Source of the DNA: JACDAN01 sp963842235
GTDB taxonomy: Bacteria; Actinomycetota; Thermoleophilia; Gaiellales; Gaiellaceae
DNA length: 64,000 nucleotides
Reading direction: 5' to 3'
Assembly: GCA_963842235.1 (NCBI GenBank)
Contig: CAWJFT010000002.1
Span: forward strand, 62,001-126,000
Both the position numbers and the translations under genes were made by a program. Below are positions 50,712 through 58,545 of the stretch, in pieces. The number at the start of each line of letters is the position of its first letter. The stretch's first letter is position 1. The notes below the pieces were generated by a model. The model saw only the letters and a program-made list of their open reading frames with translations, ran no database searches and had not been told where the DNA came from.

Positions 50712-51736
50712 ACCCGGCGCACCACCCGGTGACCGAAGAGGCCCTGCGGCCTGATCAGCAGGACGATCAGAAGGACGACGAGTGCAGCCGGAAGCCGAAG
50801 CTCACCGCCGATGAAGTCGACGTAGGTTCCGAGGATGTTGATCAGCACGCCGAGGATGAGACCTCCGACAACTGCGCCGATCGGACTGTCGATCCCCCCG
50901 AGCACCGCCGCAGCGAACGAGTAGATCAGGATCACCAGCATCAGATTCGGGTCGAGGAACTGGCTAGGCGCGGCCATCATCCCCGCGACCGCTCCCAGCA
51001 CCGCCGCCAACCCCCAGCCGAGAGCGAGCATCCAGCCGACTCTGACGCCGAGCAACCGGCTCGCGTCTTGGCTGTTTGCGACCGCCCGCATGACGAGTCC
51101 GAGCGTCGTGAACCGGAAGAACGCCCAGAGCAGGACGACAGTGGCGAGACAGACGCCTAGGACGCCGAGTTCCTGGTACGAGATCACGACACCGGCGATC
51201 TCGGTGGTCCCGTTCGGGAAGGGATCGTCGAAGGCCTTCACCTCCGGGTTCCAGATCCACCCGCTGAGCCCGTTGAGTGCGATCAACAGGCCGATCGTCA
51301 CGATCACGATCACGATCTCAGGCCGGTGCTCGACGGGCCGGATGATGATCCGCTCGATTGCCGCCCCGCCGACGAACGCGATTACGAGCGTGAGCGCGAA
51401 GGCCGGCCAGTACGACATGTGATGCATGAGCGACCAGGCGATGAAGGTCGTGAAGGTCGCCATCTCGCCCTGGGCGAAGTTGAGGACGTCCGTCGTCCGG
51501 TAGATCAGCACGAGCGCCAGCGCGAGGCTGGCGAAGATCGCGCCCTGCGAGAGGCCGCTGACGATCTGCTGCACATACCCGGACCAGCTGAACGCGGTTT
51601 CGGTTTGCGTGAGCACGAGCCCGAGCAGCACGAGCGCCGCCAAGGCGCCGACGATGGAGCCGACGCCGAGCAGGACCCCCCTCAGCACCGGACCGATGCT
51701 CAGCTCGAAACGCTGTGCTCTCGCCGGAACCGCCAT
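50708..51736 (-). CDS. livH: Branched-chain amino acid ABC transporter permease LivH
   Basis: 342 aa with about eight membrane segments. QQIVSGLSQGAIFASLALALVLIYRTTDVLNFAQGEMATFTTFIAW is the LivH N-terminal signature (GxxxGxIYAL..GL.L.Y....INFAHGE type) and MRAVANSQDASRLLGVRVGWMLALGWGLAAVLGAVAGMM is the EAA-like region. About 45 residues precede the usual start, including an extra hydrophobic segment. A 98-bp gap with the two-hairpin element separates it from livF. Confidence 0.93.
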   Translation of the reverse strand: MAVPARAQRFELSIGPVLRGVLLGVGSIVGALAALVLLGLVLTQTETAFSWSGYVQQIVSGLSQGAIFASLALALVLIYRTTDVLNFAQGEMATFTTFIAWSLMHHMSYWPAFALTLVIAFVGGAAIERIIIRPVEHRPEIVIVIVTIGLLIALNGLSGWIWNPEVKAFDDPFPNGTTEIAGVVISYQELGVLGVCLATVVLLWAFFRFTTLGLVMRAVANSQDASRLLGVRVGWMLALGWGLAAVLGAVAGMMAAPSQFLDPNLMLVILIYSFAAAVLGGIDSPIGAVVGGLILGVLINILGTYVDFIGGELRLPAALVVLLIVLLIRPQGLFGHRVVRRV

Positions 51737-51750
51737 CAGTACCCCACTGA

Positions 51751-51821
51751 GGCACCGCTTGCGGTGCCGCCTTCAGGACGCGCGGGCTCTGCCCGCGTGT
51801 CCGTCTGAAATGACCGGTCGA
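51751..51821. repeat. Two-hairpin element, copy B
   Basis: 71 bp, aligned over its full length with copy A at 25415-25484. Stem 1: GGCACCGC/GCGGTGCC around TT (51751-51768). TTCAG (51772-51776), stem 2 of 11 bp (51777-51787 with 51791-51801, loop TCT), CGT and CTGAA (51805-51809), then AAATGACCGGTCGA. Relative to copy A, stem 1 differs at two base pairs and both are compensated; stem 2 changes at four pairs, all still pairing. On the minus strand it lies 14 nt before the livH start. Confidence 0.75.
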
Positions 51822-51834
51822 GGGCGATCATGGG

Positions 51835-52545
51835 TCAGTAGCCGAGATAGGACTTACGGACGCCTTCGTGGCGGCGGAGCTCGTCGCTTGTCCCCTCCAC
51901 CGCCACCTTGCCGACCTCGAGCACATAAGCGCGCGCTGCGATGTCGAGCGCGATCGTTGCGTTCTGCTCGACGACGAGCACGGTCAGGCCCTCCTCCTCG
52001 TTCAACCGCTGGACGATCGAGAACAGCTCGCGAACGACTGTCGGCGCGAGCCCGAGCGACGGCTCGTCCAGCATTAGCAGCCGCGGCCGCGAGACGAGCG
52101 CCCGCCCGAGCGCGAGCATCTGCTGCTCGCCGCCGCTGAGCGTGGCAGCGGGCTGGTCGCGTCGCCGGTCGATCCACGGGAAGTAGCCGATAACGCGCTT
52201 CGCTTCCTGCTCGAGCACCGCGCCGCGTCCCGAGCCGACGGCGCCCATGCGCAGGTTCTCCCAGACGGTCAGCTCCGGGAAGAGGCCGCGCCCTTCGGGC
52301 ACGTGGGCGACCCCGTGCCGCGCTGCGTACTCGGGGCTCCTTCGTGCGATCCGCCGTCCGTCGAAGACGATGTCGCCGGAGGTGCGGGTCATGCTGGAGA
52401 TGCTCCGGAGCGTCGTCGTCTTCCCCGCCCCGTTTGCCCCGAGGAGCGCGACGACCTCGCCGTCGTCCACCGTCAGGGAAACGCCGTGCAGCGCCCGGAT
52501 CGGCCCGTACCGGGCATGCACGTCCTTGAGCTCAAGCAGCGGCAT
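51835..52545 (-). CDS. livF: Branched-chain amino acid ABC transporter ATPase LivF
   Basis: 236 aa. Walker A is GANGAGKTTTLRSI, the signature LSGGEQQMLALGRALVSRP and Walker B LLMLDEPSLGLAP. GRGLFPELTVWENLRMGA is typical of LivF. It overlaps livG by 14 nt. Energises uptake together with LivG. Confidence 0.94.
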   Translation of the reverse strand: MPLLELKDVHARYGPIRALHGVSLTVDDGEVVALLGANGAGKTTTLRSISSMTRTSGDIVFDGRRIARRSPEYAARHGVAHVPEGRGLFPELTVWENLRMGAVGSGRGAVLEQEAKRVIGYFPWIDRRRDQPAATLSGGEQQMLALGRALVSRPRLLMLDEPSLGLAPTVVRELFSIVQRLNEEEGLTVLVVEQNATIALDIAARAYVLEVGKVAVEGTSDELRRHEGVRKSYLGY

Positions 52546-53266
52546 CCTCGCCCCCGAGGTAGGCCTCGATGACGTCTGGATTCCGCTGCACCTCTTGCGG
52601 TGTGCCCTCGGCGATCTTCTCGCCGAAGTTCAGGACGTGGACGCGGTCGCTGATGTTCATGACGAGCGCCATGTGGTGCTCGACGATCAGCAGCGTCAGG
52701 TCGAAGTCCTTGCGAAGCCGCCTGATCAGCGTCGCCAGCTCGTCCACCTCCTCGTGGTTGAGCCCGCCGGCCGGCTCGTCGAGCAGAAGCAGCCGCGGAC
52801 GGGAGACGAGGGCGCGGGCGAGTTCAATCCGCTTCAGCGTCCCGAAGGGCAGGCCCGCCGCCGGGCGCTGCGCCAGGTGCGCGAGGCTGAGATAGTCGAG
52901 CGTCTCGTGCGCGAGGGCACGCCCCCGCCGCTCGCCGAACGGGTGGAGACGCGTGTGGGCGCCGACGAGGATGTTCTCCGCCACTGTCATCGTCGGAAAG
53001 AGGACGACGTTCTGGAACGTGCGCGCGACGCCGCTCCGGATCACCCGGTACGGCCGGATCTTCAGCAGATCGCGGCCGTCGAAGACCACTCGTCCTTCGT
53101 CCGGCTGGTAGAGGCGGGTAATGACGTTGAAGAGCGTCGTCTTCCCGGCGCCGTTCGGCCCGATCAAACCGGCGATCGTTCCCTCCTCCAACGCGAGCGA
53201 GACGTCGTCGAGGGCGACGATGCCCCCGAAGCGACGGGTTACGTTCTCGACAGCGAGCAACGCCAC
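52532..53266 (-). CDS. livG: Branched-chain amino acid ABC transporter ATPase LivG
   Basis: 244 aa. Walker A GPNGAGKTTLFNVITRLYQPDEGRV, VARTFQNVVLFPTMTVAENILVGAH and LPFGTLKRIELARALVSRPRLLLLDEPAGGLN are the LivG signatures; the signature motif reads LPFGTLKR instead of LSxGQQ, a common LivG variant. GTG start at 53266 with TATGAT 9 nt upstream, again leaderless. First gene of the liv operon, 23 bp from the divergent MBL gene. Confidence 0.94.
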   Translation of the reverse strand: MALLAVENVTRRFGGIVALDDVSLALEEGTIAGLIGPNGAGKTTLFNVITRLYQPDEGRVVFDGRDLLKIRPYRVIRSGVARTFQNVVLFPTMTVAENILVGAHTRLHPFGERRGRALAHETLDYLSLAHLAQRPAAGLPFGTLKRIELARALVSRPRLLLLDEPAGGLNHEEVDELATLIRRLRKDFDLTLLIVEHHMALVMNISDRVHVLNFGEKIAEGTPQEVQRNPDVIEAYLGGEDAAA

Positions 53267-53283
53267 AGGGCGACGATCATACG

Positions 53284-54363
53284 GTGCTGATGCTGGAACT
53301 GGACGGCGGAATCCGACGGGTGACGTTCGCGCTGCCGCTCGGGATCGATCACGTGCACTGCTATCTCCTGCCGGCGTCGGGAGGGGGCTGGACGCTGGTC
53401 GACACGGGCCTCGGACTTCCCGATGCCCGCGAGCAATGGGCGGAGACGCTGGACGGGGTCGACGGGCCGGTCAGCCGGATCGTGGTCACGCACTTCCATC
53501 CCGACCACGTCGGTGCGGCGGCCGACGTCTCGCAGATCACCGGCGCGCCGGTGTTCCAGGGCCGGGAGGATTTCGACCAGTGCGTGCGCACCTGGGGCCA
53601 GCCGCGGAACGAGCAGCGGATGCCGGACTACCTCCGCGTTCACGGAGTGCCCGCCTCCGACGTCGAGTCGTTCCGGGAGGAAGCGGCCGCGTTCGCGCGG
53701 CTCGTCCGGTTTGCGCCCGATCCGGAGCTCATCGACCCCGGCGACGAGATCGACGGCTGGGAGGTGCTCCATCTGCCCGGGCACGCCGACGGGCATCTCG
53801 CACTGTTGCGGGACGGCATCCTCGTTGCAGGCGACACCCTGCTCGCGTCGATTACGCCCAACGTCGGGCTCTATCCGGACTCCCGGCCCGATCCGCTCGG
53901 CGACTACCTCTCGTCGCTGGAGCGAATCGCCGAGCTCGCCCCCCGTCTGGCCCTTCCCGGCCACGGCGTGGTGATCGACGATCCAGCCGGGAGGGCACGC
54001 GAGCTGATCGCGCACCATGCCGAGCGCCTCGAGCGCACGGCGGAGGCGCTCGACGGCCGGCCGCAGAGCGCGTACGCCCTCTCGTTCTCGCTCTTTCCCG
54101 AGCCGCTGTCCCCCACGCTGCGCCGCTTCGCCCTCGCCGAGACGCGCGCCCATCTCGAGTACCTCGTCCTGCGGGATGGGGCACGCCGGGTCGATGACGG
54201 GCCGGACGCGTTTCGTACACCGCTTCCGAGTAGCCCCGTCGCGGCGAATTCACGTTCGGTTGCTACGGAGCGCGAAGCGCCGGTCCGACGTCCGGTCGAA
54301 GACGCGCTCGGCGCGCCCCTCGAACCAGCCCGATCGAACGTCCCCGATCGGCGTGTCGAATAG
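53284..54363 (+). CDS. MBL-fold metallo-hydrolase
   Basis: Up to 359 aa; ATG 53290 is an alternative to GTG 53284. VTHFHPDHVGAAADV is the HxHxDH zinc motif, LHLPGHADGHLALL holds the next His, ILVAGDTLL the bridging Asp and LALPGHG the last His. The C-terminal 100 residues are helical, as in glyoxalase II-like/LACTB2-type proteins. The last about 38 codons are antisense to the end of the next gene and low in conservation, so the true end could be earlier if a base is wrong. Substrate unknown. Confidence 0.82.
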   Translation: MLMLELDGGIRRVTFALPLGIDHVHCYLLPASGGGWTLVDTGLGLPDAREQWAETLDGVDGPVSRIVVTHFHPDHVGAAADVSQITGAPVFQGREDFDQCVRTWGQPRNEQRMPDYLRVHGVPASDVESFREEAAAFARLVRFAPDPELIDPGDEIDGWEVLHLPGHADGHLALLRDGILVAGDTLLASITPNVGLYPDSRPDPLGDYLSSLERIAELAPRLALPGHGVVIDDPAGRARELIAHHAERLERTAEALDGRPQSAYALSFSLFPEPLSPTLRRFALAETRAHLEYLVLRDGARRVDDGPDAFRTPLPSSPVAANSRSVATEREAPVRRPVEDALGAPLEPARSNVPDRRVE

Positions 54364-55287
54364 GGGCACGAACGGCTTGAGATCGAGCACAGGTGACCCG
54401 TCCAGGAGGTCGAGGCCCTCGACGACAACCCCGGAAGGCTCGATCGAGACGATCCGGGCAAGTGAGAGGCCGATCGGATTCGGACGCCGAGGGGACCGCG
54501 TCGCGAACGTGCCGTGCGACACCTCGTCGAGGAACACCCGCACCGTCGAGTTCCAGCCGACCGTCTCGTGTAAGTGCGCGAGGACCCAGACGTGAGTGAA
54601 GCCGTCCAGGTCGGCGAGACAGCCGGCGTGCTCTTCCGAGACGTCGATCGTGGACGCACCTTTCGTGTCGGCCATAGCCTGAAGCGGCATCCCGTCGATC
54701 TGCGAGTGCGGCGACACGACGTATCCGATCGGCTTGTAGACGACCGGCTCGGCGGTGCGGCTCTCGAGCAGCCCCTCGACGAAGGAGAGGGCGCCACGAC
54801 TCGCCGATAGGCGCCACAGTGCGAGTGTTCGATCGAATCCGGATGCCGAAGCAAGCTGCTCACTCAGAGCTTGCTCGATACGCACCAGCACGGATGCCTG
54901 CCGCTCGAGGACCTGCTGGGGGTCAAGCCGTGCACGATCATGGAAGAGCAGTTTCAGCATGAGCTCGGAGCGAAGATCGCGCACATGGGCGACCGGGCTG
55001 CCACGCCAGCGGACGAACTGCAAGCGGCCGCGTCGCGTCGGACCGAGGGTCGTACGCATCGGTCCCTCCTCACTCCGGGCCGTCCGTCGTACTTCGATGA
55101 GACCTCCGTCGCGCAGCTGCCGGAGCGCCCGATAAACGAGCGCTCGCGTGCACGAGTACACGCGACCGATGGAGCCCGAGGGGCTGAGCTCCCGGGCGAT
55201 CGCCCATCCGTGCGCCGGCCGCTCGCAGAGCAAGCCCAGTGCCGCCCACTCGGGGAGCGGCGGCTCCGTAGGTGGTCGGCGAGCCAT
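54250..55287 (-). CDS. PadR-like winged helix fused to TsaA/TrmO-like domain
   Basis: About 345 aa. Residues 1-70 read as a PadR-type winged helix: LPEWAALGLLCERPAHGWAIARELSP and SCTRALVYRALRQLRDGGLIEVRRTARSEEGPMRTTLGPT. A helical linker follows. From about residue 185 the TsaA/TrmO fold appears: YKPIGYVVSPHSQIDG, FTHVWVLAHLHETVGW, FATRSPRRPNPIGLSLARIVSIEPSGVVVEGLDLLDGSPVLDLKPFVPLFD. TsaA-fold proteins methylate t6A37 in tRNA using SAM. Here a SAM-binding-type domain sits on a DNA-binding domain, divergent from modABC. ATG 55287 chosen; a TTG at 55326 is possible. Confidence 0.8.
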   Translation of the reverse strand: MARRPPTEPPLPEWAALGLLCERPAHGWAIARELSPSGSIGRVYSCTRALVYRALRQLRDGGLIEVRRTARSEEGPMRTTLGPTRRGRLQFVRWRGSPVAHVRDLRSELMLKLLFHDRARLDPQQVLERQASVLVRIEQALSEQLASASGFDRTLALWRLSASRGALSFVEGLLESRTAEPVVYKPIGYVVSPHSQIDGMPLQAMADTKGASTIDVSEEHAGCLADLDGFTHVWVLAHLHETVGWNSTVRVFLDEVSHGTFATRSPRRPNPIGLSLARIVSIEPSGVVVEGLDLLDGSPVLDLKPFVPLFDTPIGDVRSGWFEGRAERVFDRTSDRRFALRSNRT

Positions 55288-55379
55288 CCGTGCGAATCGT
55301 ACGCGGCCCGCTCGGTCAGTAGTCAAAGAATTTCTACCGGTATGTTAGGGTCGGCGGCCGGAATGAGACGAGCGGGCGC

Positions 55380-55949
55380 GTGAACCGGAGACGTTTTCTT
55401 CTGAGCTCGACCGGCGCCTCGGCGGCGGTTCTGGGCGTTCCCTGGCTCGGCACAGCCGGCGCAGCAACCGACGACGACCTCGCCTTCGCGAACTTCGGCG
55501 TCTCGTGCGAGCTCCTGCTGAAGGACTTCTACTCCAAGGCCCTGTCGAGCAAGCGCTTCCGCGGCGGACGCACGGCCGTCCTGCGTCAAGGGCACATGGC
55601 GGCGACGAAGCACGCCCGGACGCTGAGCAACCTGCTCGTCAGCTTCGGCGACACGCCGCCTGTCGAGCAAGACTTCGAGTTCGCCTGGCCGAGGCGTACG
55701 TTCTCGCGCGCTCCGGCGACGGTGAAGACGGGCCTTACCGTGTTGCGGGCGCTCCTCGGGGCTTACCAGAGCGCCGCAGCGACCGGTTCCGCCGTCGACT
55801 ACCGGATCCTGTACGCGAGTCTCGGCGCGAGCATCGGCGAGCAGATCGGAGCCTTGTCCGCGCTCTCAGCACCAGTGGGCGCGAAGTCGTTCCCTGTGGC
55901 CACGGACGTCGAAACCGCCAGTGCCGCCATCGAGGCGTACCTGGGCTAG
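55380..55949 (+). CDS. Tat-exported ferritin-like domain protein
   Basis: 189 aa. MNRRRFLLSSTGASAAVLGVPWLGTAGAA is a twin-arginine-like signal (key residues NRRRFLLSS), followed by helices DDLAFANFGVSCELLLKDFYSKAL and RQGHMAATKHARTLSNLL that fit a ferritin-like four-helix bundle. The acidic ligand set is sparse, so metal binding is uncertain. It starts at a GTG and is followed after 13 nt by modA. A TATGTT -10 candidate at 55339-55344 would give a short leader. Confidence 0.75.
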   Translation: MNRRRFLLSSTGASAAVLGVPWLGTAGAATDDDLAFANFGVSCELLLKDFYSKALSSKRFRGGRTAVLRQGHMAATKHARTLSNLLVSFGDTPPVEQDFEFAWPRRTFSRAPATVKTGLTVLRALLGAYQSAAATGSAVDYRILYASLGASIGEQIGALSALSAPVGAKSFPVATDVETASAAIEAYLG

Positions 55950-55962
55950 GAGGGCCGGCCGT

Positions 55963-56715
55963 ATGACAAACCGCTTCGCTGCACTTTTCGCGATCGCGCT
56001 GATCGCCGCATCCGCGCTCGCGTCGAGTGCCGGCGCGCGTCGGCAGGCGGATCCTCTGACGATCTACGCTGCCGCGTCGCTGACCGAGGTCTTCAGTACG
56101 TTCGATCGGGCGCAGAGATACAACTTCGCGGGGTCGAACGCGCTCGAGACCCAGATCCGGAATGGTGCGCCTGCCGACGTCTTCGCCTCTGCTGCCCCGC
56201 TCAACACACAGCGCCTCTTTCAGGCTCGGATGGTCGAGAAGCCCGTCACCTTCACCTCGAACCGGCTCGTCCTGATCGTCCCGCGCTCGAACCCGGCGGG
56301 CATCCACTCCGTCTACGACCTCAAGCGCAAGCCGGTGAAGCTCGTGATCGCAGGGGCGGCCGTGCCGGTCGGCGGATACACGCGCACGGTGCTGCGCAAG
56401 ATGGGATTGACGTCGGTCCTCTCGAAGGTCGTGAGTCAAGAGTCCGACGTCAAGGCGGTCACCGGAAAGGTCGCGCTCGGACAGGCCGACGCCGGCTTCG
56501 TCTACGCGACCGACGCGCGACCGGTCCGCGCGCAAGTGGCTGTCATCCGCATCCCGGCCTGGGCGCAGCCACGGATCCGCTATGAGATCGCTGTCGTGTC
56601 GAGATCGAGCCACAAGGCGGCCGCGCGAGCGTGGGTGAAGAAGATCCTGTCGCCGAGGGGACAGAGGGCACTGAGGAACGCCGGCTTCCTTCCGATCCCG
56701 AAAGGGTCGCGATAG
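55963..56715 (+). CDS. modA: ModA, molybdate ABC transporter substrate-binding protein
   Basis: 250 aa. A signal peptide is followed by LTIYAAASLTEVF, the ModA hallmark with the oxyanion-binding Ser residues, and FAGSNALETQIRNGAPADVFASA, FTSNRLVLIVPRSNPAGI and QADAGFVYATDA. It binds molybdate or tungstate outside the cell. AGGAGGG lies 9 nt before ATG. No lipobox. It opens modABC, after the ferritin-like gene. Confidence 0.93.
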   Translation: MTNRFAALFAIALIAASALASSAGARRQADPLTIYAAASLTEVFSTFDRAQRYNFAGSNALETQIRNGAPADVFASAAPLNTQRLFQARMVEKPVTFTSNRLVLIVPRSNPAGIHSVYDLKRKPVKLVIAGAAVPVGGYTRTVLRKMGLTSVLSKVVSQESDVKAVTGKVALGQADAGFVYATDARPVRAQVAVIRIPAWAQPRIRYEIAVVSRSSHKAAARAWVKKILSPRGQRALRNAGFLPIPKGSR

Positions 56716-57539
56716 GCCGGCTCTTTCGCGTCGCGCTCGTCCTTGCCACCGGCGTCGCGCTGCTCTTTTTGCTGCTCCCCATCGTGGCCGTTTTCCTGCG
56801 GGTTCCGCTGGGGGATCTCCTGTCGGCACTAGGGAGCAGTGCCGCACTCGACGCCATTCGGGTCACCGCCGAGACGATCGCGCTCGCCATGGCCGTCATC
56901 CTCGTGTTCGGGACGCCGGCGGCGTACTGGATCTCGAGCCGGCGCGGGGTCGTGCGAGACGTTGTCGTCACGCTCGTCGAGCTTCCGCTTGTCCTCCCAC
57001 CGGCGGTGGCGGGTATCGGCCTCCTGGTCGCATTCGGCCGAGCGGGGCTGCTCGGTGGCACGGTCGACGCAGTTGGGATCGACATCGCGTTCACGAAGGT
57101 CGCCGTGATCCTGGCCGTGACATTCGTCGCCAGTCCCTTCTTCCTACGCACCGCGGTCGCGGCGTTCGAGGCCGTCGACCCCACCCTCCCGGCAGCGGCG
57201 CGCACGCTGGGCGCCGGGCCCGGTCGAGTGTTCTTCCGGGTCATGCTGCCGCTCGCCAAGGGCGGGCTCGGCGCGGGCGCTGCGCTCGCGTTTGCACGCG
57301 GCCTGGGCGAGTTCGGGGCGACGATCATGTTCGCGGGCTCGCTGCAAGGCGTGACACAGACCTTGTCGCTTGCGATCTACGAGCAATTCGATGTCGATTT
57401 CAACGTCGCGCTGGCGATCAGCGCGCTACTGATCGTTGTCAGCGCGGTCGTCCTGTTGTCCGTCAAGCTCATGACCAGATGGCACTCCTCGTCCGGTTCA
57501 CTCATCCTCTCCGCTCCTTCGTCGCGTCAGCCGAACTGA
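56631..57539 (+). CDS. modB: ModB, molybdate ABC transporter permease
   Basis: About 270-300 aa. DAIRVTAETIALAMAVILVFGTPAAYWIS, ELPLVLPPAVAGIGLLVAFG (conserved LPLVLPPxVxGxxLL) and the EAA loop PAAARTLGAGPGRVFFRVMLPLAKGGL identify ModB/CysT-type permeases. The GTG at 56631 would overlap modA by 85 nt; no better start is clear. Its last 20 codons overlap modC by 61 nt, an unusually long overlap. Confidence 0.88.
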   Translation: MGEEDPVAEGTEGTEERRLPSDPERVAIGRLFRVALVLATGVALLFLLLPIVAVFLRVPLGDLLSALGSSAALDAIRVTAETIALAMAVILVFGTPAAYWISSRRGVVRDVVVTLVELPLVLPPAVAGIGLLVAFGRAGLLGGTVDAVGIDIAFTKVAVILAVTFVASPFFLRTAVAAFEAVDPTLPAAARTLGAGPGRVFFRVMLPLAKGGLGAGAALAFARGLGEFGATIMFAGSLQGVTQTLSLAIYEQFDVDFNVALAISALLIVVSAVVLLSVKLMTRWHSSSGSLILSAPSSRQPN

Positions 57540-58534
57540 CGGTCTCGCAAGGCGAGACCCTGGCCCTGGTCGGCCCATCGGGCGCTGGCAAGACGACGAC
57601 GCTCCGCGTCGTCGCGGGTCTACTTCGCCCACAGTCGGGCACGGTCACGATCGATCAGACCGTCCTGCTCGACACCGAGCGAGGGCGAAACGTCCCGCCC
57701 GAGCAACGAAGGGTCGGTTACCTCTTCCAGGAGTACGCGCTCTTTCCGCATCTCGACGTTCTCGGCAACGTGCGCTTCGGCGCGCGAGACCGCTCGATGG
57801 TGAGCGACCTCCTCGAGCGCTTCCGCATCCGACACCTCGCGCGTGTCCGGGTGAGCGAGCTCTCGGGCGGCGAGCGCCAGCGCGTTGCCCTCGCACGGGC
57901 ACTGGCACGGGATCCGGCCGTGCTGTTACTCGACGAGCCGCTCTCGGCGCTCGACGCCCATACGCGTGCCGGAGTACGCGCGGAGCTCTCCGAGCTGCTC
58001 CATTCGCTTGCGCTCCCGACTCTGCTCGTCACCCACGACTTCGAGGACGCAGCTACGCTCGCCGATCGGGTCGGAGTCATCAGCGAAGGCCGCATCCTGC
58101 AGCTCGGCAGCCCGATGGAGCTCGTCTCGTCACCCGTCGACCCATTCGTCGCAACGTTCACCGGCGCAATGGTGCTGGCGGGTCGCGCGATCGGTACCCG
58201 CGACGGACTCACTGAGGTCGCGCTCGACAACGGCTTCACCGCCTGGAGCGCCGACTCGGGGGTCGGCCGAGTCAACGTTGCCGTCTATCCGTGGGATGTC
58301 GCGCTCGGCCCTGCAGTGGCGGACGACTCCCGCTTGAATCACTTCACCGCCGCGATCACCTCGATCGCGCCGATGGGGAATCGGGTGCGGGTCAAGCTCG
58401 GACCAATCGTCGCCGAGATAACCGGAGCGTCGGCCGACCGCTTGAAGCTGCGCCCAGGAGCGATCGCCACGGCCTCGTTCAAGGCTACGGCTACCCGGCT
58501 CTTTCCTGCCGACGGCTCAACCCCCGCGGGCTAG
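57479..58534 (+). CDS. modC: ModC, molybdate ABC transporter ATPase
   Basis: 351 aa. Walker A GPSGAGKTTTLRVVAGLL, YLFQEYALFPHLDVLGNVRFG (typical ModC), signature LSGGERQRVALARAL and Walker B LLLDEPLSALDAH. A C-terminal TOBE-like domain (about residues 280-345, FTAAITSIAPMGNRVRVKLGPIVAEITG) can bind molybdate and regulate transport. It ends 12 nt before the NCS1 permease gene, whose -10 overlaps its stop. Confidence 0.93.
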   Translation: MALLVRFTHPLRSFVASAELTVSQGETLALVGPSGAGKTTTLRVVAGLLRPQSGTVTIDQTVLLDTERGRNVPPEQRRVGYLFQEYALFPHLDVLGNVRFGARDRSMVSDLLERFRIRHLARVRVSELSGGERQRVALARALARDPAVLLLDEPLSALDAHTRAGVRAELSELLHSLALPTLLVTHDFEDAATLADRVGVISEGRILQLGSPMELVSSPVDPFVATFTGAMVLAGRAIGTRDGLTEVALDNGFTAWSADSGVGRVNVAVYPWDVALGPAVADDSRLNHFTAAITSIAPMGNRVRVKLGPIVAEITGASADRLKLRPGAIATASFKATATRLFPADGSTPAG

Positions 58535-58537
58535 GGT
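58532..58537 (+). promoter_or_regulatory. -10 hexamer for the NCS1 permease gene
   Basis: TAGGGT, whose first three bases are the modC stop codon, ends 8 nt before ATG 58546. It suggests an own leaderless promoter for the permease besides read-through from modABC. Confidence 0.4.
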
Positions 58538-58545
58538 CGTAGCAA

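Noticed and set aside
54235..54363. C-terminal tail of the MBL protein as a real domain
   Set aside because: It is antisense to the conserved end of the TsaA-like domain and shows no recognisable pattern; kept in the coordinates only because no earlier stop exists.
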